Below are positions 16,190 to 25,020 of a stretch of 64,000 nucleotides of DNA, piece after piece. Source of the stretch: Flagellimonas zhangzhouensis. Lineage in GTDB: Bacteria; Bacteroidota; Bacteroidia; Flavobacteriales; Flavobacteriaceae. Both the position numbers and the translations under genes were made by a program. Positions within the stretch are counted from its first letter, which is position 1. The number at the start of each line of letters is the position of its first letter. The stretch is taken from the NCBI RefSeq assembly GCF_900102925.1, contig NZ_FNKI01000003.1, forward strand, positions 124,001 through 188,000, given 5' to 3'. The notes under the pieces are model-generated. The model was not told the DNA's origin. It did not search any database and was given only the letters and a program-made list of their open reading frames with translations.

Positions 16190-18265
16190 TTATGATTTCA
16201 ACTTATCTTGATAGTAAAAGTACATTTCGAACTGAGAGCGTAATTCAGGGACATTTTTAGGTCGCTTTTTATATGCATTGTCCTGTTTTGCAGAAAAGAC
16301 TCTCGCCTTAAGGTTGTCCCTCCATGAAATATCGAATGTATCCAACAGTTCTTGTCTGATGTCTGGATCATAAATTGGACATCCTACTTCTACCCTAAAA
16401 TCAAGGTTACGGGTCATCCAATCCGCCGAAGAGATATAGATTTTCGGGTCACCTCCATTTCCAAAAATGAACAATCTTGGGTGTTCCAAAAACTTGTCAA
16501 CCACACTAATGGCCTCAATATTTTCACTCATGCCCTCAACTCCTGGAATCAAACAGTTTATGCCACGAACAATCATCTGAATCTTGACTCCTGCTCTACT
16601 GGCCTCATACAATTTATCCACCATCTCGTAGGAAGTAAGGCTGTTCATCTTAATTTTGATGTAAGCCTCTTTACCTTGCTCGGCGTTTTCGATTTCCCTA
16701 TCAATCAACTTTTTAAAGGTTGATTTGGTATAATGTGGAGAGACAATTAGGTGCTTATATTTATTGATTTTGTAGTTGGTCTCAAAGAATCCGAATACTT
16801 TGTTCATATCCTTTAGGATACCCTCGTGGGCCGTAAACAAGGTGTAATCGGTATAGATTTTGGCGGTGGATTCATTAAAGTTTCCTGTACTGATAAATCC
16901 ATAGCGCTTTAATCCCTCTTCTTCTTCACGTTCAATCATACAAATTTTACTGTGCACCTTTAGACCTGGCACACCGAAAATCAGATTTACGCCCTCATCT
17001 TGTAAATAATTGGCGTATTCGATATTGTTTTGCTCATCGAATCTAGCCTGTAACTCAATTTGCGCCGTAACTTGCTTCCCATTTTTTGCAGCATTCACCA
17101 AAGCATGGGCAATTTGGCTATCACTAGCCAAACGGTAAATCGTAATTTTAATAGAACGTACCAATGGATCTAAAGCGGCCTCCCGTAAAAATTTGGTCAC
17201 ATAACTAAAAGTATGATAAGGCGCATAGATCATGTAGTCCTTGTGGGCTATCATGTTCAGCAAACTCCCTTGCATGCTGAATCCTTTTACGGGTAAGGGG
17301 TCAATTTTATCGTACATCAAATCGAATCTTCCCAAACTTGGGAATCCCATATAATCCCTACGATTATGATATCTACCTCCAGGTATCACACTATCAGTAT
17401 CGGTGATATCCATTTTATCTTTCAAGAACTGGAGCGTGTCTTTATGGATTCCCTTATCGTACACAAAACGAACGGGATCACTAATTTTTCTGTGCTCTAC
17501 ACTGGAAGATATTTTCTCGATAAAACTTTTACTCAGATCGTTGTCAATATCCAATTCGGCATCACGGGTAATCTTGATCATGTGCGCCGAAATGGATTCA
17601 AAATCGAACATCGTAAACACACTGTCCAAGCAAAAACGAATCAAATCATCCAACATGATGATGTAATCCTTGCCATCCTCTTTGGGCAACACCACAAAGC
17701 GGTCAATTCCTTTAGGAATTTCTATCAAGGCATATCGATTGTGCTTTCCGCCCGCTGCCCCATATTTCATTACAATTTTAACAGCGAGATAGGCTGCTGT
17801 ATCTTTCAATAACGGAAATTCAGCAAGGTCATTCAAGATGATGGTCATCAACTCTTGATTCACCTTTTTGAAGAAGTACTCACGGATAAATTCCGCTTGG
17901 CTTTCGCTTACTTCAGTTTCCTTAATGATGAAAATATTTTCTTCGCGAAGCTCACGATCAATTTCCTTAAAAATCTCAAGACTACGGGTTTGTTGTGCGA
18001 TTACAATTTTGGTGATTTCTTCCAAAAGATCTTGGGCCTTTTCTCCACCCAAAACACTTTTTCCAGATTTACCAGCTTCCACAATTCGCTTTACAGTGGC
18101 ATACCGTACTTTGAAAAACTCATCCAAATTGTTACTGAAAATTCCTAAAAAGCGTAGACGGTCAATCAGTGGAACACGCTTATCTTTGCTTTCTTGAAGC
18201 ACCCTAGCATTAAAATGTAACCAGCTGATTTCCCGATTTATATATTCGTTTTTTGTTTTTACCAT
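16190..18265 (-). CDS. ppk1: Polyphosphate kinase 1
   Basis: Makes inorganic polyphosphate from ATP, at the inner membrane or in the cytoplasm. The 691-residue length is normal. The N domain begins NREISWLHFNARVL (about 9-22). The catalytic core has GLKVHSKI (phosphorylated His, about 437) and TGNFNE; the C2 domain has SSADWMTRNLD near 615. It starts three bases after sixA, so the two form one unit, a common pairing in flavobacteria. Confidence 0.96.
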   Translation of the reverse strand: MVKTKNEYINREISWLHFNARVLQESKDKRVPLIDRLRFLGIFSNNLDEFFKVRYATVKRIVEAGKSGKSVLGGEKAQDLLEEITKIVIAQQTRSLEIFKEIDRELREENIFIIKETEVSESQAEFIREYFFKKVNQELMTIILNDLAEFPLLKDTAAYLAVKIVMKYGAAGGKHNRYALIEIPKGIDRFVVLPKEDGKDYIIMLDDLIRFCLDSVFTMFDFESISAHMIKITRDAELDIDNDLSKSFIEKISSSVEHRKISDPVRFVYDKGIHKDTLQFLKDKMDITDTDSVIPGGRYHNRRDYMGFPSLGRFDLMYDKIDPLPVKGFSMQGSLLNMIAHKDYMIYAPYHTFSYVTKFLREAALDPLVRSIKITIYRLASDSQIAHALVNAAKNGKQVTAQIELQARFDEQNNIEYANYLQDEGVNLIFGVPGLKVHSKICMIEREEEEGLKRYGFISTGNFNESTAKIYTDYTLFTAHEGILKDMNKVFGFFETNYKINKYKHLIVSPHYTKSTFKKLIDREIENAEQGKEAYIKIKMNSLTSYEMVDKLYEASRAGVKIQMIVRGINCLIPGVEGMSENIEAISVVDKFLEHPRLFIFGNGGDPKIYISSADWMTRNLDFRVEVGCPIYDPDIRQELLDTFDISWRDNLKARVFSAKQDNAYKKRPKNVPELRSQFEMYFYYQDKLKS

Positions 18266-18268
18266 CTA

Positions 18269-18754
18269 TTATTTCAAGTGTTTTGGAAAGACCATTTGTT
18301 TAGTGGTGCCCTTGGCTATTTTTGACCAATCATCCACACCAAATGTAATGTGAACCAGTCCAGCCGTGGGAACGTTTTCAATATACTGATCTCCCCAAGT
18401 ATTTGCAAGTGAAGTGAACGCATAATTATGCCCAAATATGGCAACGGTGTTAAAACGATTGTCCAATTGCTCCACAAAATGCTGTACGCTACCTCCCGAA
18501 AAATCATACAGCTGCTCGTTAACCCTGAAATTATTAAAATCAAAGTTTAGAGTTCGTGTGAAAATCATGCTAGTATGTAAGGCTCGATTTGCTGGACTTG
18601 AAAAAGCAAAGTCTATTTCGGGAGCATGCAATTTGAAGGTTTTGGCCACTAAATGCGCATCGTTGATGCCTCTTTCCTGCAAGGGTCTATCCTTATCGGA
18701 AACATCATAATCCCAAGAGGATTTACCGTGTCGCATTAAAATGAGTTGCTTCAT
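18269..18754 (-). CDS. sixA: SixA-type histidine phosphatase
   Basis: A small 161-residue histidine phosphatase with the RHG motif (LMRHGKSSWD, about 6-15), the second catalytic Arg in SSPANRALHT and a late His in FGHNYAF. The start chosen is the ATG at 18754; a TTG two codons earlier is less likely. SixA-like enzymes remove phosphate from histidine phosphoproteins. Here it sits between pdxH and ppk1, nine bases after pdxH, so a link with polyphosphate metabolism is possible but unproven. Confidence 0.85.
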   Translation of the reverse strand: MKQLILMRHGKSSWDYDVSDKDRPLQERGINDAHLVAKTFKLHAPEIDFAFSSPANRALHTSMIFTRTLNFDFNNFRVNEQLYDFSGGSVQHFVEQLDNRFNTVAIFGHNYAFTSLANTWGDQYIENVPTAGLVHITFGVDDWSKIAKGTTKQMVFPKHLK

Positions 18755-18763
18755 AACCAAAAA

Positions 18764-19411
18764 TTAAGGGGCCAAACGTTCTATTTTCCAATCATAATCC
18801 TCCTGCAAGGTGTAGCGGATTCGGTCATGCAAACGGTTGGGACGCCCTTGCCAAAATTCCATTGAAACAGGACGCACCAAATAACCTCCCCAATGCGGCG
18901 GACGTTCCACTTCTTTGTTTTCGTATTTTTCCTCCAGTTTTTTCAATTCCGCCTCCAGGTATTCCCGAGATGGAACCACTTCGCTTTGGCTGGAAACCAC
19001 TGCACCCAACTGACTGCCGTGTGGTCTGGATTCGAAATACCCGTCGGATAGATTCTCTGCAATTTTTTCCGCTTTGCCCTTTATGATAATTTGTCGTTCC
19101 ATGTTGGGCCAAAAAAAGGATAAACAAAGGGATGGATTGGCTTCAATGGCTCTGCCTTTTTCACTGTGGTAATTGGTATAAAAAATGAAACCCTCAAAAG
19201 TAAATTTCTTCATCAAAACCACCCTACTCTTGGGAAATCCGTCCAAACCAATAGTAGAAACCGTTACGGCATTTGGTTCATCCACACCATCGGATGCTTC
19301 CACTTCATAGAACCATTTTTGGAATTGTTCCATCGGATTCTCCTTTATGGAGGCCTCTGTCAATTCACTTTTCTCGTACGATTTTCTGTAGTTGCCAAGG
19401 TCTTTTTGCAT
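18764..19411 (-). CDS. pdxH: Pyridoxamine 5'-phosphate oxidase
   Basis: FMN enzyme that oxidises pyridoxine or pyridoxamine phosphate to pyridoxal phosphate, the last step of vitamin B6 synthesis and salvage. Length 215 residues. Diagnostic blocks are RVVLMKKF (FMN binding), FYTNYHSEKGR (about 76-86), SRPHGSQLGA and the C-terminal WQGRPNRLHDR (about 190-200). It is probably cotranscribed with sixA and ppk1. Confidence 0.96.
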   Translation of the reverse strand: MQKDLGNYRKSYEKSELTEASIKENPMEQFQKWFYEVEASDGVDEPNAVTVSTIGLDGFPKSRVVLMKKFTFEGFIFYTNYHSEKGRAIEANPSLCLSFFWPNMERQIIIKGKAEKIAENLSDGYFESRPHGSQLGAVVSSQSEVVPSREYLEAELKKLEEKYENKEVERPPHWGGYLVRPVSMEFWQGRPNRLHDRIRYTLQEDYDWKIERLAP

Positions 19412-19475
19412 ACTGTGAAGTTCGTTAAAAAACGAATCAGGACAAAGGAACCTCTTTGGAATTTTTCAACCCTTT

Positions 19476-20381
19476 TTACAGTTGAAAGGTCTTGCCATCA
19501 TCCCCCAATTCCACATTGGCAAAAACTTCTTGCGCCTCTTCTTTAAATAGGTCGATGGATTTGTAACGGGTGGAATAATGTCCTAAAATCAATTGTTTGG
19601 CATTGGCCTGTTTGGCAATTTGTGCTGCTTGTTTGGCTGTAGAATGTTTCGTTTTGGCACACAACTGGGATTCAGAATCCAGAAATGTGGATTCGTGATA
19701 AATGGTATCGACCGATTTTAATTGCGGTACAATGCTTTCCTTGTAAACGGTATCACTGCAAAATGCATAGCTTTTGGGGTCTGGTGGATCCACGGTCAGC
19801 AATTTGTTAGGGACGGTATTCCCATTTTTGGCATTACCGTCCATCCCATCCTTAATGTTATGAAATTGACTTCGGTCCACCCCATATTTTTTGGCAGCCT
19901 CAACATTCAAGGTTCTAGGTGCTTCCTTTTCTTTAAAAAGAAAACCATTGGTGTACACACGGTGCTCTAAAGGAATGGTTTCTACAGTGACCTTATCGTC
20001 CTCAAAAATCAATTCTGGGGACTTGGATTCCAGTTCATGAAATAGCAAAGGATAATTGGTCCATGAATCACCCAATTTTAGAAACAGGGTGATGGCTTCT
20101 TTGATGCCCTTTGGGCCATATATATGTAGTTCCTTATCTCTACCCAACAATCTAAAAGTGGAAATAAGACCTGGCAAACCAAAAAAATGATCTCCGTGTA
20201 AATGCGAAATAAAAATATGGTTGATTCTCGAAAACTTGATCTTATACTTCCGCAACTGCACCTGTGTTCCCTCTCCACAATCGATCAAAAACAAATGGTT
20301 TTTAACTTCAAGTACCTGTGAGGTCGGGTTGGTAAATGTTCTAGGTGTAGCGGCGTAGCAACCGAGAATCGTCAATTTCAT
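19476..20381 (-). CDS. rnz: Ribonuclease Z
   Basis: Metallo-beta-lactamase nuclease that cuts the 3' trailer of tRNA precursors. Length 301 residues. Zinc motif SHLHGDH (about 59-65), DCGEGTQ near 34-40, CSDT and the HST motif near 250, and LGHYSTRY near 271 are present. The start overlaps the stop of the small upstream gene by four bases (ATGA). Confidence 0.95.
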   Translation of the reverse strand: MKLTILGCYAATPRTFTNPTSQVLEVKNHLFLIDCGEGTQVQLRKYKIKFSRINHIFISHLHGDHFFGLPGLISTFRLLGRDKELHIYGPKGIKEAITLFLKLGDSWTNYPLLFHELESKSPELIFEDDKVTVETIPLEHRVYTNGFLFKEKEAPRTLNVEAAKKYGVDRSQFHNIKDGMDGNAKNGNTVPNKLLTVDPPDPKSYAFCSDTVYKESIVPQLKSVDTIYHESTFLDSESQLCAKTKHSTAKQAAQIAKQANAKQLILGHYSTRYKSIDLFKEEAQEVFANVELGDDGKTFQL

Positions 20382-20710
20382 ATGCCGAGGTCGCGTTCTA
20401 TTTCTTCCATTTCAATAAGGTCACTCGCCTCTTGTAAAGTAGGCACTAAACTTATTTCATCTGGAATTTCATCGTAACTTATTTTATCTGTAACCAAAAC
20501 AAACGATTTTCCCGAACCTTTGTGGTTGTTGGACATGTCCAAAAATTCCAAAAGATCGTTTGCCTTTAGGTTACTGAATGAAAATAGGTTGACAACTATG
20601 TTGTCGTGTTTAATTTTGGGGTAAGCTTTGTTCAAATTTTCCAAAAATGTGGAAAGTGAAGTTTTCTCTTGGAAAACTATCGTGGTAGTTCCGTCTTTGT
20701 CGAGAATCAT
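20378..20710 (-). CDS. Small conserved protein, possibly STAS-like
   Basis: A 110-residue cytoplasmic protein placed between pyrB and rnz. The start chosen is the ATG at 20710, one base after the pyrB stop; the longer frame to 20767 lies inside pyrB. A strand-helix-strand pattern (NIVVNLFSF, then a helix, then KSFVLVT) resembles STAS/anti-anti-sigma domains, but no phosphorylatable Ser motif stands out. Its C-terminus is acidic (EMEEIERDLGI). The gene order pyrB, small protein, rnz is familiar from flavobacteria. Function unknown. Confidence 0.75.
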   Translation of the reverse strand: MILDKDGTTTIVFQEKTSLSTFLENLNKAYPKIKHDNIVVNLFSFSNLKANDLLEFLDMSNNHKGSGKSFVLVTDKISYDEIPDEISLVPTLQEASDLIEMEEIERDLGI

Positions 20711-20711
20711 C

Positions 20712-21638
20712 TTACTTAATTTTAGAAGCCAATAAATATAGTACTGCCATACGAACCGCCACCCCATTTTCTACTTGGTGAAGTATAATGGATTGATCGG
20801 AATCGGCAACGTCACTTGTGATTTCCACGCCTCTGTTGATAGGTCCTGGGTGCATGATCACAATTTCTTTGTCCAAACTGTTCAACAGCTGTTTGTTCAC
20901 CCCAAATTGTTGGGTGTACTCCCTTGTAGACGGGAAGTAACTAATGTCCATGCGTTCGTTTTGCACACGAAGCATATTGGCCACGTCGCACCATTGCAGT
21001 GCTTTTCGCAAGTCGGTTTCCACAGTCACTCCCAAAGATTCAATGTGCTTTGGAATCAATGTTTTGGGGCCACATACTTTTACGTTGGCGCCTTGTAATT
21101 TTAGGGCAAAAATATTGGATAAAGCCACTCTTGAGTGTAAAATATCACCCACAATCACCACGTTTTTTCCTCCTACATCGCCTAGTTTTTCTCGAATTGA
21201 AAAGGAATCCAAAAGCGCTTGTGTAGGGTGCTCATGAGCACCATCCCCAGCATTTACTATGGCAGCCTTTACATGTTTGGAAAGAAAAATTCCAGCTCCA
21301 GGATTGGGGTGACGCATCACCACCATATCCACTTTCATGGATAGGATGTTGTTTACGGTATCGATGAGGGTTTCTCCTTTTTTAACAGAAGATTGTCCTG
21401 CTGAAAAGTTGACCACATCTGCCGAAAGTCTTTTTTCGGCCAGCTCGAAAGAAAGTTTGGTTCTTGTACTGTTCTCAAAGAAAATGTTCGCAATGGTAAT
21501 GTCCCTTAAGGTTGGAACTTTTTTAATGGAACGGTTGATAACTTCCTTAAAATGGTCGGCGGTTTCAAAAATAAGCGATATATCCTTTTTGTTCAGATAT
21601 TTGATCCCTAACAAGTGATTTACACTTAACTCGCTCAT
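20712..21638 (-). CDS. pyrB: Aspartate carbamoyltransferase, catalytic subunit
   Basis: Second step of pyrimidine synthesis: carbamoyl phosphate plus aspartate to carbamoyl aspartate. Length 308 residues. The carbamoyl-phosphate motif FFENSTRTKLSFE (about 53-65), the SVKKGETL loop (about 83-90), GDGAHEHPTQ (about 131-140) and the late HPGPINRG are intact. It begins six bases after pyrR. No regulatory subunit pyrI is seen nearby. Confidence 0.96.
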   Translation of the reverse strand: MSELSVNHLLGIKYLNKKDISLIFETADHFKEVINRSIKKVPTLRDITIANIFFENSTRTKLSFELAEKRLSADVVNFSAGQSSVKKGETLIDTVNNILSMKVDMVVMRHPNPGAGIFLSKHVKAAIVNAGDGAHEHPTQALLDSFSIREKLGDVGGKNVVIVGDILHSRVALSNIFALKLQGANVKVCGPKTLIPKHIESLGVTVETDLRKALQWCDVANMLRVQNERMDISYFPSTREYTQQFGVNKQLLNSLDKEIVIMHPGPINRGVEITSDVADSDQSIILHQVENGVAVRMAVLYLLASKIK

Positions 21639-21644
21639 TCTATT

Positions 21645-22181
21645 CTATTTGCTTATTAAATATACTTTATCTTCCCCATCATTTTCTTCCCACATCACCT
21701 TAACTTTTTCGTTGTTGATGGCATCTACCTGCCTACCCCTATAATTGGGTTGAATGGGCAAATGGCGACTGAATCTTCTATCAATCAAGGTCAACAATTC
21801 TATATTGCTCGGTCTTCCAAAGGACTGAATTGCAGTTAACGCTGCTCTTATACTTCTCCCTGTGTAAAGCACATCATCAATAAACACCACTTTTTTATCC
21901 TCCACCAAAAAATTCATTTGGGTTGAATTGGCTTTTAAAATCTCTCCGCGACCAAAATCATCCCTAAAAAAGGTGATATCAAGGAAGCCTAGATTGATGT
22001 CTTTTACCTTGTATTCTGTTTTGAGAATTTTTGCCAGCCTTTCCGCCAAAAAAACACCTCTGGGCTGAATTCCGATGAGTGCGGTGTCTTTAAAATCAAG
22101 ATGGTTTTCCATCAATTGACAGGCCAAACGATGCAGTATGATGTTGATTTCTTTGGAAGTAAGCAGTACTTTTTGACTCAT
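21645..22181 (-). CDS. pyrR: PyrR, pyrimidine operon regulator / uracil phosphoribosyltransferase
   Basis: Phosphoribosyltransferase-fold protein, 178 residues, with the PRPP-binding loop VVFIDDVLYTGRS (about 98-110) and IQPRGVFLA (about 38-46). In Gram-positive bacteria PyrR binds pyr mRNA leaders. Here the leader between promoter and ATG is only about 25 bases and holds no obvious attenuator, so its main role may be uracil salvage. It heads the pyrR-pyrB unit. Confidence 0.93.
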   Translation of the reverse strand: MSQKVLLTSKEINIILHRLACQLMENHLDFKDTALIGIQPRGVFLAERLAKILKTEYKVKDINLGFLDITFFRDDFGRGEILKANSTQMNFLVEDKKVVFIDDVLYTGRSIRAALTAIQSFGRPSNIELLTLIDRRFSRHLPIQPNYRGRQVDAINNEKVKVMWEENDGEDKVYLISK

Positions 22182-22208
22182 ATGCGATGTGACCGACTCT
22201 GTTGATTA

Positions 22209-22216
22209 CAAAAGTA
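22209..22216 (-). promoter_or_regulatory. -7 promoter element TACTTTTG of pyrR
   Basis: Exact TAnnTTTG on the minus strand, 27 bases ahead of the pyrR ATG and just downstream of the rpsA terminator. Confidence 0.65.
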
Positions 22217-22242
22217 AGCAATTCTTTAAAATGAGGATATAT

Positions 22243-22274
22243 AAAAAAAGCCCCGTCTGTTTCCAGCGGGGCTT
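22243..22274 (-). terminator. Intrinsic terminator of rpsA
   Basis: Minus-strand hairpin AAGCCCCG / CGGGGCTT with an 11-base loop followed by a run of T. It separates rpsA from the pyrR promoter. Confidence 0.88.
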
Positions 22275-22294
22275 CGTATCATTGAAAAGTCCGA

Positions 22295-24127
22295 TTACTT
22301 TTTCTTGGAATCGGCTTCCATTTTATCCTTCAAGGCTTGCAACTGTGAGTTAGCATCTCCAAGGGTTGGTGCAGCTTCATCAGAAGATGCTGCTCTTTTC
22401 TTGGCTGCTTTCACATTTCTATCTTCTTGCTCTCTAAAGATTGCAGTGTGGCTGGCCACAACTCTTTTGAAATCTTTATTGAACTCGATGATCTTGAATT
22501 CTGCTTCTTCACCTTTTACAAGTTTCTTACCATCTTCTTTTTCCAAGTGACGTGATGGAACAAATCCAACGATGTCCTCATTAAAATCGATAGTAGCTCC
22601 TTTGTCAACAATCTCGGCGATAGATGCTTTGTGAACGGTACCTTCTGCGAACTCTTCAGAATATTTATCCCAAGGGTTCTCAGTAGTTTGCTTGTGACCA
22701 AGGCTCAACTTACGCCCATCAACATCCAATTCCAATACTTCAACCTCCAAAGTGTCACCTACAGCAACAAACTCAGATGGGTGCTTGATTTTCTTGGTCC
22801 AAGAAAGATCGGAGATATAGATCAAACCGTCGATTCCTTCTTCCAACTCTACGAATACACCAAAGTTGGTAAAGTTTCTAACGATTCCTTTGTGTCTAGA
22901 TCCAACAGGATATTTAGTAGTAATATCGGTCCATGGGTCTGGAGTCAATTGCTTGATACCAAGAGACATTTTACGATCTTCTCTATCCAAAGTCAAAACA
23001 ACTGCTTCAACTTCGTCACCTACTTTCACGAAATCTTGAGCTGATCTTAAGTGCGTAGACCAAGACATTTCAGAAACGTGGATCAAACCTTCAACACCTT
23101 CAGCAACTTCGATAAATGCACCGTAATCAGCGATTACAACTACTTTACCTTTTACTTTATCACCTACTTTGATCTCATCACCTAGGGCATCCCATGGGTG
23201 TTTCTCCAATTGCTTAAGACCTAATTGGATTCTTGATTTGTTATCATCAAAATCAAGGATAACAACGTTCAATTTCTGATCAAGCTCTACAACTTCGTTC
23301 GGGTGGTTGATACGGCTCCAAGAAAGGTCGGTAATGTGGATCAAACCATCTACACCTCCAAGGTCGATAAATACCCCGTAAGAAGTGATGTTTTTCACTA
23401 CACCTTCCAATACTTGTCCTTTTTCCAACTGACCGATGATCTCTTTTTTCTGCTCTTCGATGTCAGCTTCGATCAACGCTTTGTGTGAAACAACTACGTT
23501 CTTGAATTCGTGGTTGATTTTCACCACTTTGAACTCCATGTTCTTCCCTACGTACTGATCGTAGTCACGGATTGGTTTCACATCGATTTGAGAACCTGGC
23601 AAGAACGCTTCGATACCGAATACATCTACAATCATACCTCCTTTGGTACGACATTTTACGAAACCTTGAACGATTTCTTCTTTGTCGTGGGCATCGTTTA
23701 CGCGATCCCATGCTTTGATGGTTCTTGCTTTACGGTGAGACAATACCAATTGACCTGTTTTGTCTTCACGGATATCTATAAGTACCTCAACTTTGTCACC
23801 TACTTTAAGGTCTGGGTTGTAACGGAACTCATTCAACGAGATCACACCTTCAGATTTGGCGTTGATGTCGATGATGGCCTCACGGTCTGTCATGTGTACA
23901 ACAGTACCTTCCACAACTTCCTCATCGGCAGTGTCCACAAAGTTTTCCTCTACTAGAGTTTCGAATTCTTGAAGCTTGTTGTCGTCAACACGCTCAATTC
24001 CTTCTTCGTACTTTTCCCAATCAAAATTTTCAAGAAACTCTTGAGGATCTTGTTTAGGTTGTTCTGTTTTTACTTCTGTTGCTGCGGCAGTTTCTTCTAC
24101 CTCAACGTTTTGTTTTTCTTCAGCCAT
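22295..24127 (-). CDS. rpsA: 30S ribosomal protein S1
   Basis: RNA-binding ribosomal protein, 610 residues, with an acidic N-terminal tail (about 1-55) and six S1 repeats. The later repeats show the typical GVFI/V-L-GVDGLIH pattern (about 255, 340 and 425). The C-terminal 40 residues are charged (ending KMEADSKKK). In bacteria without Shine-Dalgarno use, S1 still helps unwind mRNA at the ribosome. It is transcribed alone, from a strong promoter with a leader of about 110 bases, and ends at an intrinsic terminator. Confidence 0.96.
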   Translation of the reverse strand: MAEEKQNVEVEETAAATEVKTEQPKQDPQEFLENFDWEKYEEGIERVDDNKLQEFETLVEENFVDTADEEVVEGTVVHMTDREAIIDINAKSEGVISLNEFRYNPDLKVGDKVEVLIDIREDKTGQLVLSHRKARTIKAWDRVNDAHDKEEIVQGFVKCRTKGGMIVDVFGIEAFLPGSQIDVKPIRDYDQYVGKNMEFKVVKINHEFKNVVVSHKALIEADIEEQKKEIIGQLEKGQVLEGVVKNITSYGVFIDLGGVDGLIHITDLSWSRINHPNEVVELDQKLNVVILDFDDNKSRIQLGLKQLEKHPWDALGDEIKVGDKVKGKVVVIADYGAFIEVAEGVEGLIHVSEMSWSTHLRSAQDFVKVGDEVEAVVLTLDREDRKMSLGIKQLTPDPWTDITTKYPVGSRHKGIVRNFTNFGVFVELEEGIDGLIYISDLSWTKKIKHPSEFVAVGDTLEVEVLELDVDGRKLSLGHKQTTENPWDKYSEEFAEGTVHKASIAEIVDKGATIDFNEDIVGFVPSRHLEKEDGKKLVKGEEAEFKIIEFNKDFKRVVASHTAIFREQEDRNVKAAKKRAASSDEAAPTLGDANSQLQALKDKMEADSKKK

Positions 24128-24243
24128 TTTGCTGATTTTAATTTGTATTTCACGTTTTACAAGAGTTAAACAATTACCGTGAAAGGGTTTTTAGTTTTGT
24201 TTCAATTTCCTTTTCGCTCTTGCTGCCTTGCCAAAAAGGAGTG

Positions 24244-24274
24244 CAAAAATACAATTAATTTATTGATTCACAAA
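24244..24274 (-). promoter_or_regulatory. Full Bacteroidota promoter of rpsA
   Basis: Minus-strand TTTG (24271-24274), a 19-base spacer and TATTTTTG (24244-24251) match the Bacteroidota consensus TTTG-N19-21-TAnnTTTG exactly. The start point would be near 24238, giving a leader of about 110 bases. Confidence 0.85.
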
Positions 24275-24385
24275 GCATCCCACCCTAGGTTTCGCACAAA
24301 AAAAGTATAACTATTATTTAATAGTATAATTTGAGGGTAATGGTTACCTTGAAGCTACATTTCATTAACTATAAATTTTATTATT

Positions 24386-24766
24386 ATGAGCGTAAAATCA
24401 AAGTACCAACCTGTGTTGGATCTGGGCGAAAAATTGGAAGTAAAAAACGGTGATGTGGTTGTCGAAGGCGACATCTTGAAAATAAAAGGGATGACTAAAA
24501 CCCAATATGAAAAGAACTTGTTGTGGGATAAGATCAAAGAAATTGGTGGTGAAAAACCTTCGGATATCAAGGCCAATATCACGGTGGAAGATGATTCCGT
24601 TTATGCCTACCACACGGTTAAAAGCGGGGAGTCGTTAAGTTTAATCGCCAAACATTATTATGGCGACCCCATGAAGTACACCAAAATTTTTGAGGTTAAT
24701 ACGGACCAGTTGAAGAATCCCGATTTGATCCACCCTGATCAAGTGTTGAAGATTCCGAATTTGTAG
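24386..24766 (+). CDS. LysM domain protein (YgaU/Kbp-like)
   Basis: A 126-residue protein with an N-terminal BON-like part (about 15-65) and a C-terminal LysM domain (YHTVKSGESLSLIAKHYYGD at about 75-94, ending DQVLKIPNL). No signal peptide is seen, so it is probably cytoplasmic like E. coli YgaU/Kbp, which binds potassium. The stop is followed within six bases by an imperfect palindrome and then by an intrinsic terminator. Confidence 0.88.
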   Translation: MSVKSKYQPVLDLGEKLEVKNGDVVVEGDILKIKGMTKTQYEKNLLWDKIKEIGGEKPSDIKANITVEDDSVYAYHTVKSGESLSLIAKHYYGDPMKYTKIFEVNTDQLKNPDLIHPDQVLKIPNL

Positions 24767-24771
24767 AAATA

Positions 24772-24853
24772 TGTCAGTTCGAGCCCTTCGACTTCGCTCA
24801 GGATAAACTCTGATCGAGAACTCGATATCATCTCGACTGCGCTCGATGTGACA
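24772..24853. repeat. 82-base imperfect palindromic intergenic element
   Basis: Ends are inverted (TGTCAGTTCGAGC and, at the other end, GCTCGATGTGACA; 11 of 13 bases pair). Inside are further TCGA-centred hairpins, including the CTTCGACTTCGCTCAGGAT phrase that I recall as widespread between genes in flavobacterial genomes. It may fold as RNA downstream of the LysM gene. Confidence 0.65.
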
Positions 24854-24860
24854 AAAATAC

Positions 24861-24887
24861 AAGGCGCCCTTTGGGCGTCTTTTTTGT
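24861..24887 (+). terminator. Intrinsic terminator after the LysM gene
   Basis: GGCGCCC TTT GGGCGTC stem followed by six T. A near copy stands at 25921-25943. Confidence 0.85.
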
Positions 24888-24934
24888 TTAAAAAATTAAA
24901 ACCTAAACTTAAGTTAGCCATGTAGATTTAAGAC

Positions 24935-24967
24935 TTGTTTTCGGTTAGCTTTTGTTGACTATCTTTA
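24935..24967 (+). promoter_or_regulatory. Possible promoter TTG-N22-TATCTTTA ahead of DUF6090
   Basis: TTG at 24935-24937, a 22-base spacer and a -7 box that differs from consensus only in its last base. The ATG lies 53 bases downstream. Confidence 0.4.
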
Positions 24968-25020
24968 GTGTATCACTAATTATCAATGGATTAGTCAACA
25001 AAACCACCAACCAACCTCTT

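Noticed and set aside
17366-17812. 148-codon open frame antisense to ppk1
   Set aside because: It lies inside a well-supported gene, has no family motif, and similar shadow frames occur throughout the antisense strand here.
23510-23956. 148-codon open frame antisense to rpsA
   Set aside because: Composition mirrors the S1 repeats on the other strand; no signal peptide, motif or promoter.
24772-24853. Possible CRISPR-like repeat
   Set aside because: One palindromic element, no repeat-spacer periodicity and no cas genes.
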